From: Talinum fruticosum
Taxonomy: Eukaryota; Streptophyta; Magnoliopsida; Caryophyllales; Talinaceae
Assembly: GCA_021018815.1 (NCBI GenBank)
Contig: JAITYX010000007.1
Coordinates: forward strand, 2,543,001-2,607,000
DNA length: 64,000 bases
Direction: 5' to 3'
The notes below the pieces were generated by a model, which was given only the letters and a program-made list of their open reading frames with translations, made no database searches and was not told the origin of the DNA. This document shows positions 48,528 to 60,174 of this stretch, piece by piece. The stretch's first letter is position 1. Each line of letters opens with the position of its first letter. The position numbers and the translations under genes were made by a program.

Positions 48528-49527
48528 GTATGCTCAGTTTTAGGCTTCACTTTTATAACTTCAAATTCATATTTGTGTCCTTTAATTACTTTCCTTTATG
48601 AATTAGTTGCTTTGATTAAAAAATACAAGAACTTTAGGTAGTGTAATTAAATACTTTTATACGTAACATGTCCAAATATTCAAGTATGTGAATACATGAA
48701 AATAGAAATACTTTAATAGTATAATTTTCCTAACTCTTTCTATTTTAGTGTCTAATTAGAGAAGTCAATCTTTTGTTCTAAATATTCCATTATATTGTTA
48801 TCGATGACTTCACTTCTTTTGTATGGACAATTTAATCACAACATAAAATATGGAATACATATTCTTGAAGATGTTGTCATGAATCATATATGTCATGTTC
48901 ACGTTCCATCCATCGTTATTAGATAATAAAAAATAACTCCTGAAAGTTGTTTAAAATAATTTCCTTAATAGTTTGCAATAAATATTTTTCAAAAATAACT
49001 TATGTAGTACTTGGCTTAAGTATCTCTACATTTCTACATGTTCCCATCTCAATTCTTCATGCACGTATTATATATTTTTTCTACTTTTTTCAGCTTATGC
49101 CCAGCTATCATCATTTTTTTATTTGTTGAGTGCACATTTAGCTCCTTCCCACAAAAAGTTTTTTATTCAAATTAATTATTTGAACAACTTATAAAGTTAA
49201 TTATAATACCAATTGTGTTTCAGTTTTTATAAAGATATAAACTTATACTTGAATAAAGATATATAAAAAAAATTTATGCATTAATTTTATTTAATTATGC
49301 GCGCATTGCTTGTGAATTAAAGTTAGTATATATATATTAAAGGCTCCTTAAGATAGAGAAGTCAGTGATTCTATATGTGTGCTTGAATCTGAAGCTCACT
49401 TCCTCTCTATAGCGATTCTATTCTCTCTCACCTTTAGACCCACCATTCTAGGAGGCTTTTAGTTTAATTTGTGGCTGTTTCGGACGACTTTAATAGCCCG
49501 CCAGGTACATCATACAGGTAGTATCCG
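48528..49527. other. AT-rich sequence without recognisable gene
   Basis: No gene supported. A TGTCATGAATCATATATGTC segment near 48877 and a pyrimidine/purine-mixed part near 49390-49500 may be old transposon debris. Confidence 0.5.
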
Positions 49528-51049
49528 TGAGACCCGGAATTTTAAATAGGTTAATTAAATTAAGTAATCGATGCGTAAATTATTTTATTTAGTATGAGTT
49601 CTTAATCGTACGCGCTTTTATAAATAAATTAGCAGATTATATTATTTCCTCCCGATTCCCCTCTCGGACCCAGTAAATAAAACCCGAGATAATTTACACT
49701 AGTTATTCCTACCTTTACCTTGAGATTATCCAAGCTAAAAAGAACAAAAAGAAAAAAGAGAAAGAGATAATGAAGGAGGATTATGGGATAAACCAAGAAG
49801 AGATCGAGTGGAAAGATTGGATGTTTTGGCAGCTCGTAGAAAAGCCACAACGAAAAGGGAAAAGAAGAGATTAAGTGATAAGGAAAAGAAAGAAGAAAGG
49901 CTCGGGAAAAGGGGAAGCCAAGCGAAAACACAGGAAAGAAGGAGGAGCAAAACAAAAGCAGGGAAACCGAGAGAAGGGAGGATTGGGCAAGGGAAAACCG
50001 AGCAGAGCGAGCGAGAGAGAGAGAGCGCGAGTGCGAGAGCCGGAGACCGGTGCACCGAACGGCGAGCGCACTCAGCAAAGGGCACGAAAGGGTAGGCGAA
50101 ATCGAGACCGAAAGAGGGGAAGCGACCATGAGGGTCGAGAGAGGTCACCGGAGAGCAAGAGAAGACGGTCGGCGAGCGAGAGCAAGCGCTCGGACAAGGA
50201 GGAAAGCAGCGAAATAGGGCAGATCGGGGCTGGCAGTGAGGGCGTAAAGGCGAGGAAAAGGAAGGAAACGAAGAAATTGACCTAGGGTCGACCCGAAATT
50301 CAAGCAAACCTTCATCCCTAACTCGAGGTGGGTAATCTTATACTCTAACCTATTAGTAATTTTGAAACCCAAATGAAGTTGTTGTGAACATTAAATGTTT
50401 GTTGTGAACATAGAAGGAATTTAGGAAGTAGTATGGCTGAATTAGGATATGAGAAAATCGGATTGAGTCATTAAGGCTTAATTAGAAACTTGAAGGAATT
50501 TAATAGTTGTTTAGGGCTGAGTCTGAATGCTGGAAATTTAGAAAGAGTTGGGTGGCATAGAGTGAAGGAGGAATGTGGAGGTCTCAATTAGCACTTAGAG
50601 ATGAAGAAATGGTGATTTGGGTCTAAATTGTGAATTTATGCTTTAGTTGAACCTTAGAGATTTCCTAAGTTCTTTGTGTTGGAGGGTAACGGTTTATATT
50701 GGGAAACAATGAATTAAGTATAAAAGAGGAGTGCAAGTTCACCTTGACTAGTACACAAGTGAGATAAGGAAGTGGAGAGCTAGTGATTGTGAGGTTAAAC
50801 CGAGTTAAGGGCATATCTAAATCCTTGAGAGTGAATTGAACTAGAAGATAAATGGAGCTAAAGGAAATTTAGTGAAGTAAGTTTAAGAGCTATATGGCTA
50901 AGTATGGGCAAGAAAGAGTATGATTAGTAATGTGAAGGCATAATAGGACAAATTGAGGTAAAGATGGCAATTTGTGAAAAGTTAAAATGTTTGAGTTAAG
51001 CGGTAACTACTTGTGGTTATTGTGGCTCGTAAAAAGGAATTAACGTTAT
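49528..51049 (+). mobile_element. Ty3-type LTR (second family), first part
   Basis: Begins TGAGACCCGGAATTTT. From 50321 (CTCGAGGTGGGTAATCTTAT) it aligns with 13873 onward. Element R interrupts it at 51050, and the alignment resumes at 61749. No coding region is attached. Confidence 0.65.
49740..50290. other. Purine-rich GC island inside the Ty3-type LTR, second copy
   Basis: The same kind of G/A-rich, CG-rich stretch as at 13370-13830, at the same LTR position, with frames open on both strands (Lys/Glu/Arg-rich on plus, Ser/Leu/Phe-rich on minus) because of base bias. Confidence 0.7.
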
Positions 51050-52638
51050 CGAAGATTTGCTCTCCGAGAAGCTAAGTCACCCTAGAGGGGGTTGAATAGG
51101 GTGATGAGGAAATTCGCTGAGTTAAACACTTGATATGATTCTCGAGGAGAGTTTGAGTCAAGAATGAACTCGAAAAACACTAACTCGTAAATAAGTGGAA
51201 GATGAAGACACAGATTGGATAGAACTTTAAATCATGTCCGAGTCTAGAATGGACTCGTAAAAGTATCAACTCATAAATTACGTGGAAACCCTCCTGGAGC
51301 AGAAAACCACGGACCGTGCTAATCCAAGCACGAAGTCAAATCCACTATTTTGAATCCACAAAATACGAGTAGAATGACTCAACCTAAGTTGCTCCCTTAG
51401 ACAACTCCTTACGAGTTTTTCCTAGACTCGAAATTTCCTTATCTCGATCTAGTACTTCCTAACCGAGATAACCTTTACAGCTAGGGACAACCGAGCTGAG
51501 ATAACCCTTACAGCTCAGCCAAGCGACCTTACTCAAAAAGTAAGAATAAGTGTTTGTGACTCGATTACAAGACCTTACAACTCGGAGAATATTAATTATA
51601 GAGTTGGAGTTGTAAGTAGAAGATTGAATATGAATACAAAGACTTTTGCTCAAGTATGTGTATTGACAGTTGGTTCAAGCAATCTTCAAGTTTTGAGAGT
51701 TGGCTTCTATTTATAAATGACCAAGTAGACTAGCCGTTGTGACCATCTTCCGACTGGAAGTCCTTTGTGACCGTTGTAGTGAATTTTCTTAGTCACTCGA
51801 AAATATCCGTTGATGTATGTTCGTTGGGCAAAGGCTCTTAACTCCTTTGGAAGTCCCAAAACCACTAGCGGTGTCTTGAAAAGTAAGGTGAAAACACCGT
51901 TAAGCTTAGCGTTGTAGATTTCCAGTTTTGGAAACAGACAACCCCGACATAGTGTCCGGGGCTATGTCGTAGATGGAAAAAGCCTTGTCTGCTGATGATT
52001 TGACGTTTTGAAGCCGGTTACTTTTGTAATTCAAAAATAGGATAACCTCGTTTGAATAACCTACAAAAGTAAATCAATTTGGTTCTCAAAGTATAAAATA
52101 CTTTGGTCCAAGATTAGACACAAATAATAAATTAATTAAGATGATTAAGTGCATAATTATCCGAGTCGGAAAAACGAATGGAATTTTCCGAGTCTAATAT
52201 CCATGAGACTCAAAATCCATCCGAGTTAGTCTAAGAGAGAATCAAGTGAAATAAAGAATATCGGACTTGATTTAAACAAAGCAAAGTTCAAACAAAATAT
52301 GCTGACTTAGAAGAATGAATTAGCAATGTAATTTTCTTTGGAACATGAAGTCGGATCTGCGGTTGTGCAAAATAGAACAAGTTCTTGAACATGCGATAAA
52401 TCTTAGTGTTGTCCGAGTGACTCAAAAGAGTGTGTGAACAGAGTATGCTTCCGAGTCGAGTCGGAATCAAGTGAGAATATATGCAATGGTTTACGTAACA
52501 CTCGAAAAGATGATCTATCACTTAGAAAAGTTTCTAAGGCACACAGAATGACTTGAAATCAAAACCTTATGAATCGAAGTCTTATACCCGATTCTTTGAT
52601 GGAAGTCGGATGATGTATATGTAAAGTCCGAGTCTTCA
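51050..52638 (-). mobile_element. 3' LTR of element R
   Basis: Plus strand CGAAGATTTGCTC to CCGAGTCTTCA, 1589 bp, followed by the reverse-complement polypurine tract. A TATA-like TTTATAAATGA remnant lies near 51710-51720. Confidence 0.93.
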
Positions 52639-52652
52639 ATCTCCCCTTTTTG
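52639..52652 (-). promoter_or_regulatory. Polypurine tract of element R
   Basis: ATCTCCCCTTTTTG on the plus strand, the reverse complement of the family tract AAAAAGGGGAGAT, adjacent to the LTR. Confidence 0.9.
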
Positions 52653-53205
52653 ATGAAAGGCATTCCATACTTAGACAAAACTTTGTCAGTGATATAGATC
52701 TGGTGTTTTAATCTTGCTCGGAAAATAAGTTAGTAAGATGTGATAAAATTTAGTTCTGTCGAGCATATTTATCTATTGTAGCAAATAGATTGAAATTGCA
52801 CAGTAAGAACTAAAGTATCGGAGTAAAAAAACTTGTAGACAAAACAATGATTGGCCACCGATAGTAGGATTATTAATGAAATGCATTTATTCATTTAAGG
52901 AAAAGAGAATAAGCTGAGTATTAGAGCAACGATAGATATAGTTGACATACTGAGCAAGAAATGAAAACTCGAAATAATTGCATTAAGCATTAAACTCAAA
53001 AATTATTAATGAAATGCATTAATTCATTAAAGATAAGAAAAATTACACAAAAGAGAGGGTGAGAGAAACTCCCCTAAATAAGACAACAAATTTTTCTAGC
53101 TATTCTCCCCCTTGCCTTTCAAAGAAAAACAAAAAGAGGAAGAATGTATCAAGTAGATACAGATTTGTTGTCCGGACAAAAAAATTGAAAAATAAGAGAA
53201 GAAAA
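52653..53205 (-). other. Sirevirus 3' noncoding region, element R
   Basis: No gene. It corresponds to 29493-30025 of element A. Confidence 0.7.
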
Positions 53206-54809
53206 CTAAGAGGGAGGAGATGGAGCAGTTTGGGTTGAAGATGAAGGATGAGTAGTGCGCCTGCGCTGATAAGATCGAGAAGATGTAGTTGAACGCAGCG
53301 GAGGCATCACTGGGATATTCGGTATCGGCTCGGTTCGAGTAGTTGACCCGGAACAAGGTCGTCCGAGGCTCATCCTCATGGAACTCAACTCGCTGGAGGG
53401 GTACGCTTAGTCCGACCGATCGGCGACCGACCATGGTCAGCAAGGTCTTCGACCCACTCGGACTCACTGTCCGAGCTTATCATCTCCGGTTGTGGTTCCG
53501 GAGCACTTGGACCCTCGGCTTCGCTCCTTGCTCCGCCTCTTCTTTCTCCCTTTCCTCGAGACGGAGCTACCTCAGCCCGCAGGCTCCCCGCTTCTTCTTC
53601 TTTTGCTTCTTCTTCCTCTTATGAAGAAGATTTAGCCGAACTCCGGACTCGAGAATTCCTCGGAGGTGTCCGAGTTGACGAGTTCCTGAACCGCCTTGGA
53701 TCGCCTCTCCTGAAGGAGCTCGTTCAGCTCCCTCTACTCCCTAACCGAGCCTTCATCTCGAGTAGCACATCCTGCCGCTCTCGAATTTGGGATTGGGCTG
53801 TTTTACGGTTAATGGTCATAGATCGAAGAACAGTCTTGAATGACCGGAGGGTGTCTTTGATCTCAATGGACACCGAGGAGAGCTTGTCTATGAAAGCAAG
53901 TGGACAAGGCGGAAGAGATAACTTGAGAAACACCTGAGGTGGAGGCACCACCAGGTGGAGGAGGTAGAGAGAGAGGAGTTTTAGTCCGAGTCGAGGCGGA
54001 GAAGGTGGCCTCGGTTCGAGCTATGGAACCGGACACCCGGTTGGGTTTCCTGGTATCCATACCCAAGAAGTTCCTTTTGCCAATGACTATGGCAGCCTCG
54101 AAACCGCCTTAGGATCCGAGGGAAGAGGAACTTTGAATTGTTTGAAAACGAGGGTAAGAAGAGTCCCAAAAGGAAGAAGGGTGGTCTTCTTGTTTTGAGT
54201 ATGAGCCAGCAGAGCTGCCATTTGCTCAATGATAGCAGGGAAGAGGTCTACTTCGTAGCCCTCTAGAATATCAAATAGAGCTTTGAGATGTTTGGAGTTG
54301 GGGTTCTCCTTGCTAGAATGCTCGTGAGAAGAAGGTTCTCATCAAGCAAGAAACACGGAAGACGAGCTTCGACTTTAGTTGAGTCACAAAGAAGTTTTGC
54401 GTGACCCGGGAATTCTTTAGCGTATTTCTCAAAGAAGTCATCAGCAAGAAGTTTTGCGTGACCCAGAGAAGATACTTTGAAAAGTCGATGGAGGAGGGAA
54501 GTATTAATGCGAACGGTGATGTTCCGAACTCGTGAGGTGAGGATACCCTCGAGCTAGAAAGATGAGTGTAAAACTCGGAGACAAGTTCGGGGATAAATGA
54601 ACTCGCTGAAACAAAGAAAATTGTAGACCCTAGTGGATTGGATGTGAGGCAACCACGAAAACTTTGTGGTTGGAAAGAATTTATCATCCAAGCATGAGAT
54701 GCTTGGGTAACAGGAGGTTTGGAAGGAGTAGAGGGACCTTCCCGGCTTTTGTGCGAGGCTTCTTGGTGGCAAAACCAAGAAAATCAGGGTGAAAACCTCT
54801 TTTCGGCAT
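53206..54809 (-). pseudogene. Sirevirus third ORF, element R (1604 nt)
   Basis: Starts MPKRGFHPDFLGFATKKPRT at 54809 and ends QTAPSPPS with TAG at 53206. The frame changes at about 54690, 54570, 54320, 54050 and 53740. The conserved segments are the FFPTTKFSWLPHIQS part, the LLHRLFKV/FFEKYAKEF part and a Ser/Pro linker. The C-terminal acidic segment of element A is partly missing (53560-53640 region is much shorter). It spans almost exactly the same length as the element A copy, so the ORF boundaries are real for the family. Confidence 0.68.
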
Positions 54810-55048
54810 TTTGGTGTAGAAAAGAGAAAGAGAATGATCTTTCGAGAGAGATGGAGAGAGAAGGCTCGAAGAAAATAAAAGAGTAGAAAAAGACAGAATC
54901 GAGAGCAACAGAGCTTACTTGAGATGTTCTTCATAAAGCTTGAGATCACCGAGCGTTGCTTTGATAGTGGAGAGCTTGTTCACGAAGATTTAGTTGCGAG
55001 AGAGAAAGTAAGCGAATGGTAAAGTAACGAAATGAATGAAAATAAGCG

Positions 55049-55144
55049 CTATTTATAGAGAAGTAAGCGTCCTTCGATATCCGTTCGACTCGGCTCTTAA
55101 GTGGTCACCTCGAGCGGTGTGACTGTTCTCTCTTCCAACGGTTA
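55049..55144 (-). promoter_or_regulatory. Putative internal promoter of the third ORF, element R
   Basis: Plus strand TCCAACGGTTA (55134-55144) matches the MSA consensus at all 11 positions; the neighbouring TCCAATGGCTA (about 55163) is a one-base decayed second site. CTATTTATA (55049-55057) is the reverse complement of TATAAATAG. The ATG lies at 54809 after a pyrimidine-rich (minus-strand) leader. Confidence 0.6.
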
Positions 55145-55189
55145 GAATTCCAGCAGTTGTCTTCCAATGGCTAGTTGTCCGATCTCGGC

Positions 55190-55191
<2 letters not shown>

Positions 55192-55228
<37 letters not shown>
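55192..55228. repeat. (GA)n microsatellite
   Basis: A 37-bp GA run upstream of the third-ORF promoter block, next to CGGCGCGA. Counterpart of 27482-27515 in element A. Confidence 0.95.
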
Positions 55229-55233
<5 letters not shown>

Positions 55234-55474
55234 AAGATTTTGAAAATAAATTCGAAATTCTCCACTTGTCTAGAGATGATTCCGAAGTTTAATGTCCATG
55301 TTTTTCTCAAAATCCGAGTGTGACTTAGCTAAATTTCCGAGTGACTTAGAAACCACAAGCAAATAATAACTCTTAGTTCAGTATCACTAGTTCAATTAAA
55401 CTAATAACTTATTAAAGAAAGTATTCACGTAACACATAATCATGCATAGAATTTTCACTTAAAAAAACATATAA

Positions 55475-56990
55475 TCATGCGTTTAACATACCTAGCTCAT
55501 TCCTAATAAAGCAAAACTGATCCTCACTAAGTGGCTTAGTAAAGATATCAGCTAATTGAAGATTGGTAGGAATGAATTCGAGTTCAATATCACCTTTCTC
55601 ATAATGGTCTCTTAAGAAATGATACCGACCTCAATATGTTTTATCTTTGAGTGTTGAACTGGATTCTTGGTGATGCTCGATTGATTATCACACTTGATTG
55701 GAATTGATTTGAATGTTAGTCCAAGATCTCTCAAGTGTTGCTTTATCCATAAAATCTTAGCACAAGCATGCACCAGCTGCAATATACTCGGCTTCGGCAG
55801 TTGATAGAGCTACCGAGTTTTGCTTCTTTGAGTGCCAAGATATCGGGATTGACCCGAAACCGGCAGGCTCCCGAGTGCTTTTCCTATCAACTTTGTACCC
55901 AGCATACTCAGCATCCGAGTATCCAATGAGAGTCGGTTCCGAGTCTCCGGAGTACCATAGACCTAAATTCCGAGTCCCCGCAAGATATCTCGAAAATTCT
56001 CTTCACCGCGAGTGAGATGTGATTCTTTTAGATTAGCTTGAAATCTTGCACACGAGATAGACACTAAACATTATGTCCGGCCTACTGGAAGTAAGATGTA
56101 GCAAAGATCCAATCATACCTCGATATATTTTCCGATCTACTCGCTTTACCTTTTTCGTCCGAGTCCAGTTTTATGCTGCTACTCATGGGGGTTACTACAT
56201 GCTTTGCATCTTGAAGTTTGTACTTCTTTAGCAGCTCCTTCGTGTACTTTGATTGATGGACATATATTTCATCTCTGTCTTGTTTGATTTGTAGGCTAAG
56301 GAAGAAATTGAGTTCTCCCATCATGCTCATTTGAAATTCCCGTCTCATTAACTCGGAAAATTCTCAACATAGAATTTCATTAGTAGCTCCAAAAATTCTG
56401 TCATCAACATATATTTGAGCAATCGGAAAGTCTTTCTCCTTGGTTTTTATAAAGAGAGTCTTGTCAATCTGACCTCTCCTAAAATCATTTTGAACCAAGA
56501 AATTGCTCAGTCTTTCATATCAAGCTCCGGGAACTTGTTTAAGACCATAGAGAGCTTTTTGCGGTTTGAAAACATGATTTGGAAATTCGAGTTTTCAAAT
56601 CCAGGGGTTGCTCAACATAGACTTCCTCTTCAATAAAAACCATTGATAAATGCACACTTCACATCCATTTGATACAATTTGATATTCATGCTAGATGCGA
56701 ATGCCAATAAAATTCTAATGGCTTCGATTCCAGTTACGAGTGCAAAGGTTTCCCCACAATCAATCCCTTCTTCTTGATTGTAACCTTGAGCCACAAGTCT
56801 AGCCTTATTTCGACTACCAACCCACCTTCATCTAGTTTGTTCTTGAAAACCCATTTGGTTCCTATGACTGGGTGGTCAAAAGGTCGTTTGGTCGAGTCTA
56901 GACTTGGTTTCTTTCAAATTAATTGAGTTCCTCTTGCATGGCCTCTACCTATTCAGGTTCATTAAGGGCCTCTAGTGCATTTCTGGGTTC
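55475..56990 (-). pseudogene. Sirevirus reverse transcriptase-RNase H, element R
   Basis: Minus strand from about 56990: NGFSRTN-type start, ARLVAQGYNQEEGIDCGETF, YQMDVKCAFINGF, the YVDD box at 56400-56411, then QMSMMGELNFFLSLQIKQ and SKYTKELLKKYKLQDAKH (56082-56348). RNase H ends SEDQFCFIRNELGM with TGA at 55475-55477. Several frame changes; catalytic residues are retained. Confidence 0.85.
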
Positions 56991-57332
56991 GAGTTAATGA
57001 TATGAATGCGGTGAATGCACATAGATTTTGAAGAGAGGAACGAGTTCTTACCCCACTGTTGATGTCGGATATGACGTTTTCTAGTGGGTGGCTAGAAGCA
57101 TACTAGAAAGCTCTACCTATTCTTTGGTTCACCAGATCTGTAGGTTGAATTGGTTGATCTGCAAAAGTCTGTTCAGTGTGAGCTTGTTCATCAGATTGTC
57201 CTTCAACATTCCGAGCTGGTTCTTAAGTTGTCTCATTCCGAGTCACTTTGTTCCGAGTGACTTCATTCCGAGCGTCATGGATTTGATTCTTGATGAGCTC
57301 ATTTTCATCACGATCATCATCTCTGCTGAGCT

Positions 57333-58290
57333 TTAGGTCCGAGAATGATGACTCACTTGGTTTTCCTGTTCAATCTCATCAAACACAACGTGGATGCTTT
57401 CTTCTACTTTGTTAGTTCTTTTATTGAAAATGCGATAAGCTTTGCTATGAGATGAATAACCAAGAAAAATACCTTCATCTCGACCGAGCATCAAACTTGG
57501 TCGAGTGATCCTTACCATTTTTGTGAACAAAGCACTTACATCCAAAGGGTCTGAAGTATGAAATATTGGGTTTCTTCCCTTTGTAGAGCTCGTATGGAGT
57601 TTTCTTTAAGATGGGTCCGATGAGGCATCTGTTCAAAGTGTAGTTAGTCGTGTTGATCGCCTCAGCCCGTAAATAGTAGGGTAGGTTGTGTTCAATCATC
57701 ATAGTCCTTGCTATTTCTTCAAGAGTTCTGTTCTTTCTCTCCACCACTCCATTTTGTTGAGGAGTTCTTGGTGCTGAGAAGTTGTGAGAGATGACATTCT
57801 TATCACAAAACTCGAAAACTCTTAGTAGTCGAATTCCCTTCCATGGTCGGTTCGAATTCTCTAGATCGAGTCCGAGACTCAACTTGGCCTTTCCTGCAGA
57901 GCTTGCTTGAACTCTTTGAAGGCTTCATTTTTATGCTTGAGAAAACATACCCAGGTAAATCGTGAGTAATCATCAACAATAATAAGCACATATGATTTAC
58001 CTCCAAGACTCTTGACGAGGATTTCACCACATAAATCCATATGCAACATTTCAAGCACCTTGGATGTGGAAACAGTTTTCGTGGATTTGAAGGATGATCC
58101 GACTTGTTTCCCTTTTGCGCATGCTTCACAAATTTTATCCTTCTTAAATGCACAATTAGGCAATCCTCTAACTAAACCGTGGGATGCAAGTTTCTTAATA
58201 GTGTGCATGCTAACATGACCTAGTCTACGATGCCATGCCCATGAATCATCATGAAAAGATGTTTTTAAACATGATAAGTTCCGACTCGGG
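57333..58290 (-). pseudogene. Sirevirus integrase, element R
   Basis: Minus strand: AWHRRLGHVSMHTIKKL, then DKICEACAKGKQ, so the His-His-Cys-Cys zinc ligands are complete. LIIVDDYSRFTWVCFL has the first core Asp, and PQQNGVVERKNRTLEE the Glu, with a shifted region between them around 57800-57880. The C-terminal part GYSSHSKAYRIFNKRT ends at 57333. Two or three frame changes separate otherwise intact domains. Confidence 0.86.
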
Positions 58291-58432
58291 TCGAAAGGGG
58301 AATAGTGTAAGTGTTACCTGATCTCTTACATGAGAGCTTGACCTCTTTGGTAGCATCATCGAAATATAGCAATTGGTCCGAGTGAATCTTACCTCTTGAC
58401 CTTAATCACATAGCTGAGAGATGCTTAGCAAG

Positions 58433-58666
58433 TTATACTTTAACCCTTTGACAAGGTATACTTGGGTCGACCGGATTGCTTCCTTTCCCAATCTTGCCAA
58501 TCCCAATTATCTTGCCTTTACTATCATCCCCAAATGTGACTTTTCCTCCTTTGTAATCCTCTAACTCGGAAAAGAGTCTTAAATCTCCCGACATGTGGCA
58601 TGAGCATCCACTGTCTAGGTACCAATGCCCTTTTGTTCTTTTCGAGTTACCTGCAAGTCGAAACAA
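58433..58666 (-). pseudogene. Sirevirus aspartic protease, element R
   Basis: Minus-strand frame with GHWYLDSGCSCHMSGD, then LFSELEDYKGGKVTFGDD and KGKIIGIGKIGKGS. The catalytic DSG is intact. Cys replaces the usual Arg after the GCS. It belongs to the Gag-Pol reading and has no start of its own. Confidence 0.84.
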
Positions 58667-58709
58667 ACTAACCCTTCTTATTTCCTCTAACGAACCCAGG
58701 TAACACCCT

Positions 58710-60114
58710 TTATCGTGGTCCTTTTACGAGGAAGAAGACTTTTCGGAACCCGATTTGAATGACTTTAGGTTTGGTCCGATTCCGAGTCTTCCGTTTAGAG
58801 AAGCTGAGTCCGTGTCTCTTTCTTTTGAGAAACTTTTCTTTTACAAAAAGGTGGAGAAGGATTTCTCCTATAAGATGGTCCAGGCTCAGTCCTCCTTTCA
58901 TTCTTATTAATAGGACCGTGCTCAGCCTTTCCGAACTTTACGAGTTCCGGAATCCTTTTGAAAAGTTCTCGGTAGGAATTGGATTCCTCCTCTTTGTTAA
59001 AACCAAGACCTTCTTTTCGAAGGAGACACATTGGGACCCTAGGAGCATATCAAGGTTTTTCGACCTTGAGTAAACTTTAAAACAAGATCTTGAGACTCGT
59101 TGAGCTTTTGCTTTAGTTGCTTATTTTCCCTTCTAAGTAACTCGGACTTAGTCTTATTAGATTGAGCACTAGTCTTAAGTTCTCTTAGAGTAAGTCTCAG
59201 CTTTTCCAATTCATTTTTTAAAGACATGCTCTCGGAATTGATTGACTCAAGTTGTTCTTTAAAAAGAAAAGAGTCTTGTCTTTCTTATAGAACTCTTCTC
59301 TTGGCTTCTTATCACATCTTTTGTGCTTCATTATTCTCTTGAAGCTCTAGCGATAAGTGCCATGGGATCCTCTTCCGAGTTAGAGGAACTCAAATTTGCT
59401 TCTCCAGTTTCGAGGCTTTCAGCGCAATGTTCTTTTTGGTGCCGACCTCTACATCCTCCTCTTCCGGGTAGATCTCATGGGTGAGAAGCTTCCCAATGAG
59501 TTCGTCCGGCTTCAATAGAGACAAGTTCCGAGCCTCTTCGATAGTGGTTACCTTGGGACCCCATCTTCTCTTGGGTAGACTTCGAGTATCTTTCCGCACA
59601 TTTCCTCGTGGGAAATCTTTTTATCCAGAGATTTGAGATTGTTGGTAATCTCGGTGAAGCGGATGAACATCCGAGTGATGTTTTCTATTGGCTCCATCTT
59701 GAACAGTCTCATACTTGTGAAGATATTGGCTTATCTTTGCTTGTCGACCTGGCTTGTGCCTTCATAAGTATTGACCAAGTGTGTCCCATACTTGTTTGGC
59801 CGTGTCACGAGCGGACACTCGGTTGTACTCTTCGAGCTGATAGCAAACATCGGAATGTTCATCGCCTTAAAGTTCTTTCGAACTTTTCTGTTTCTTCAGC
59901 AGATGAACTCGACCTTTGTCTTGGGCACGAGTCTTGTTTCATCCGTCTTCATGGGAATGTAGTTTCCTACTTGTATGATGTTCCGGACATCCTCATCATG
60001 ATCTAGCAGGAAACATTCCATGAGCTTCTTCTAGTGCACGAAGTTAGATCCTTTGAACTTTGGTGGTCTACTAAAAGATCTTCCTTCATCAAACTCTCCG
60101 TTGTTCTAAGCCAT
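58710..60114 (-). pseudogene. Sirevirus gag, element R
   Basis: The start ATG at 60114 is followed by GCT TAG, a stop at codon 3 where element A has GCT CAG (C to T). The gag core region lies at about 59600-59990 in shifted frames, and an intact C-terminal stretch KRRWGPKVTTIEEARNLSLL is at 59390-59599. The coiled-coil-like LKNELEKLRLTLRELKTS segment at 59039-59227 and a Lys-rich tail precede the protease. Confidence 0.78.
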
Positions 60115-60159
60115 TTGATTTTTAGACCTTTGGATGGTTAGATCCTTTACGAAAGGTTA

Positions 60160-60172
60160 GACTCCGATACCA
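60160..60172 (-). promoter_or_regulatory. tRNA-iMet primer-binding site of element R
   Basis: Reads TGGTATCGGAGTC on the minus strand, two bases from the LTR. It has two mismatches to the standard TGGTATCAGAGCC, one at the CAG. Confidence 0.85.
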
Positions 60173-60174
60173 AT

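Noticed and set aside
49629..50307. Long minus-strand frames (166 and 190 residues) rich in Phe, Leu, Ser and Pro that look membrane-like.
   Set aside because: Antisense shadows of the purine-rich island; no conserved domain, and the counterpart at 13277-13836 has different peptides.
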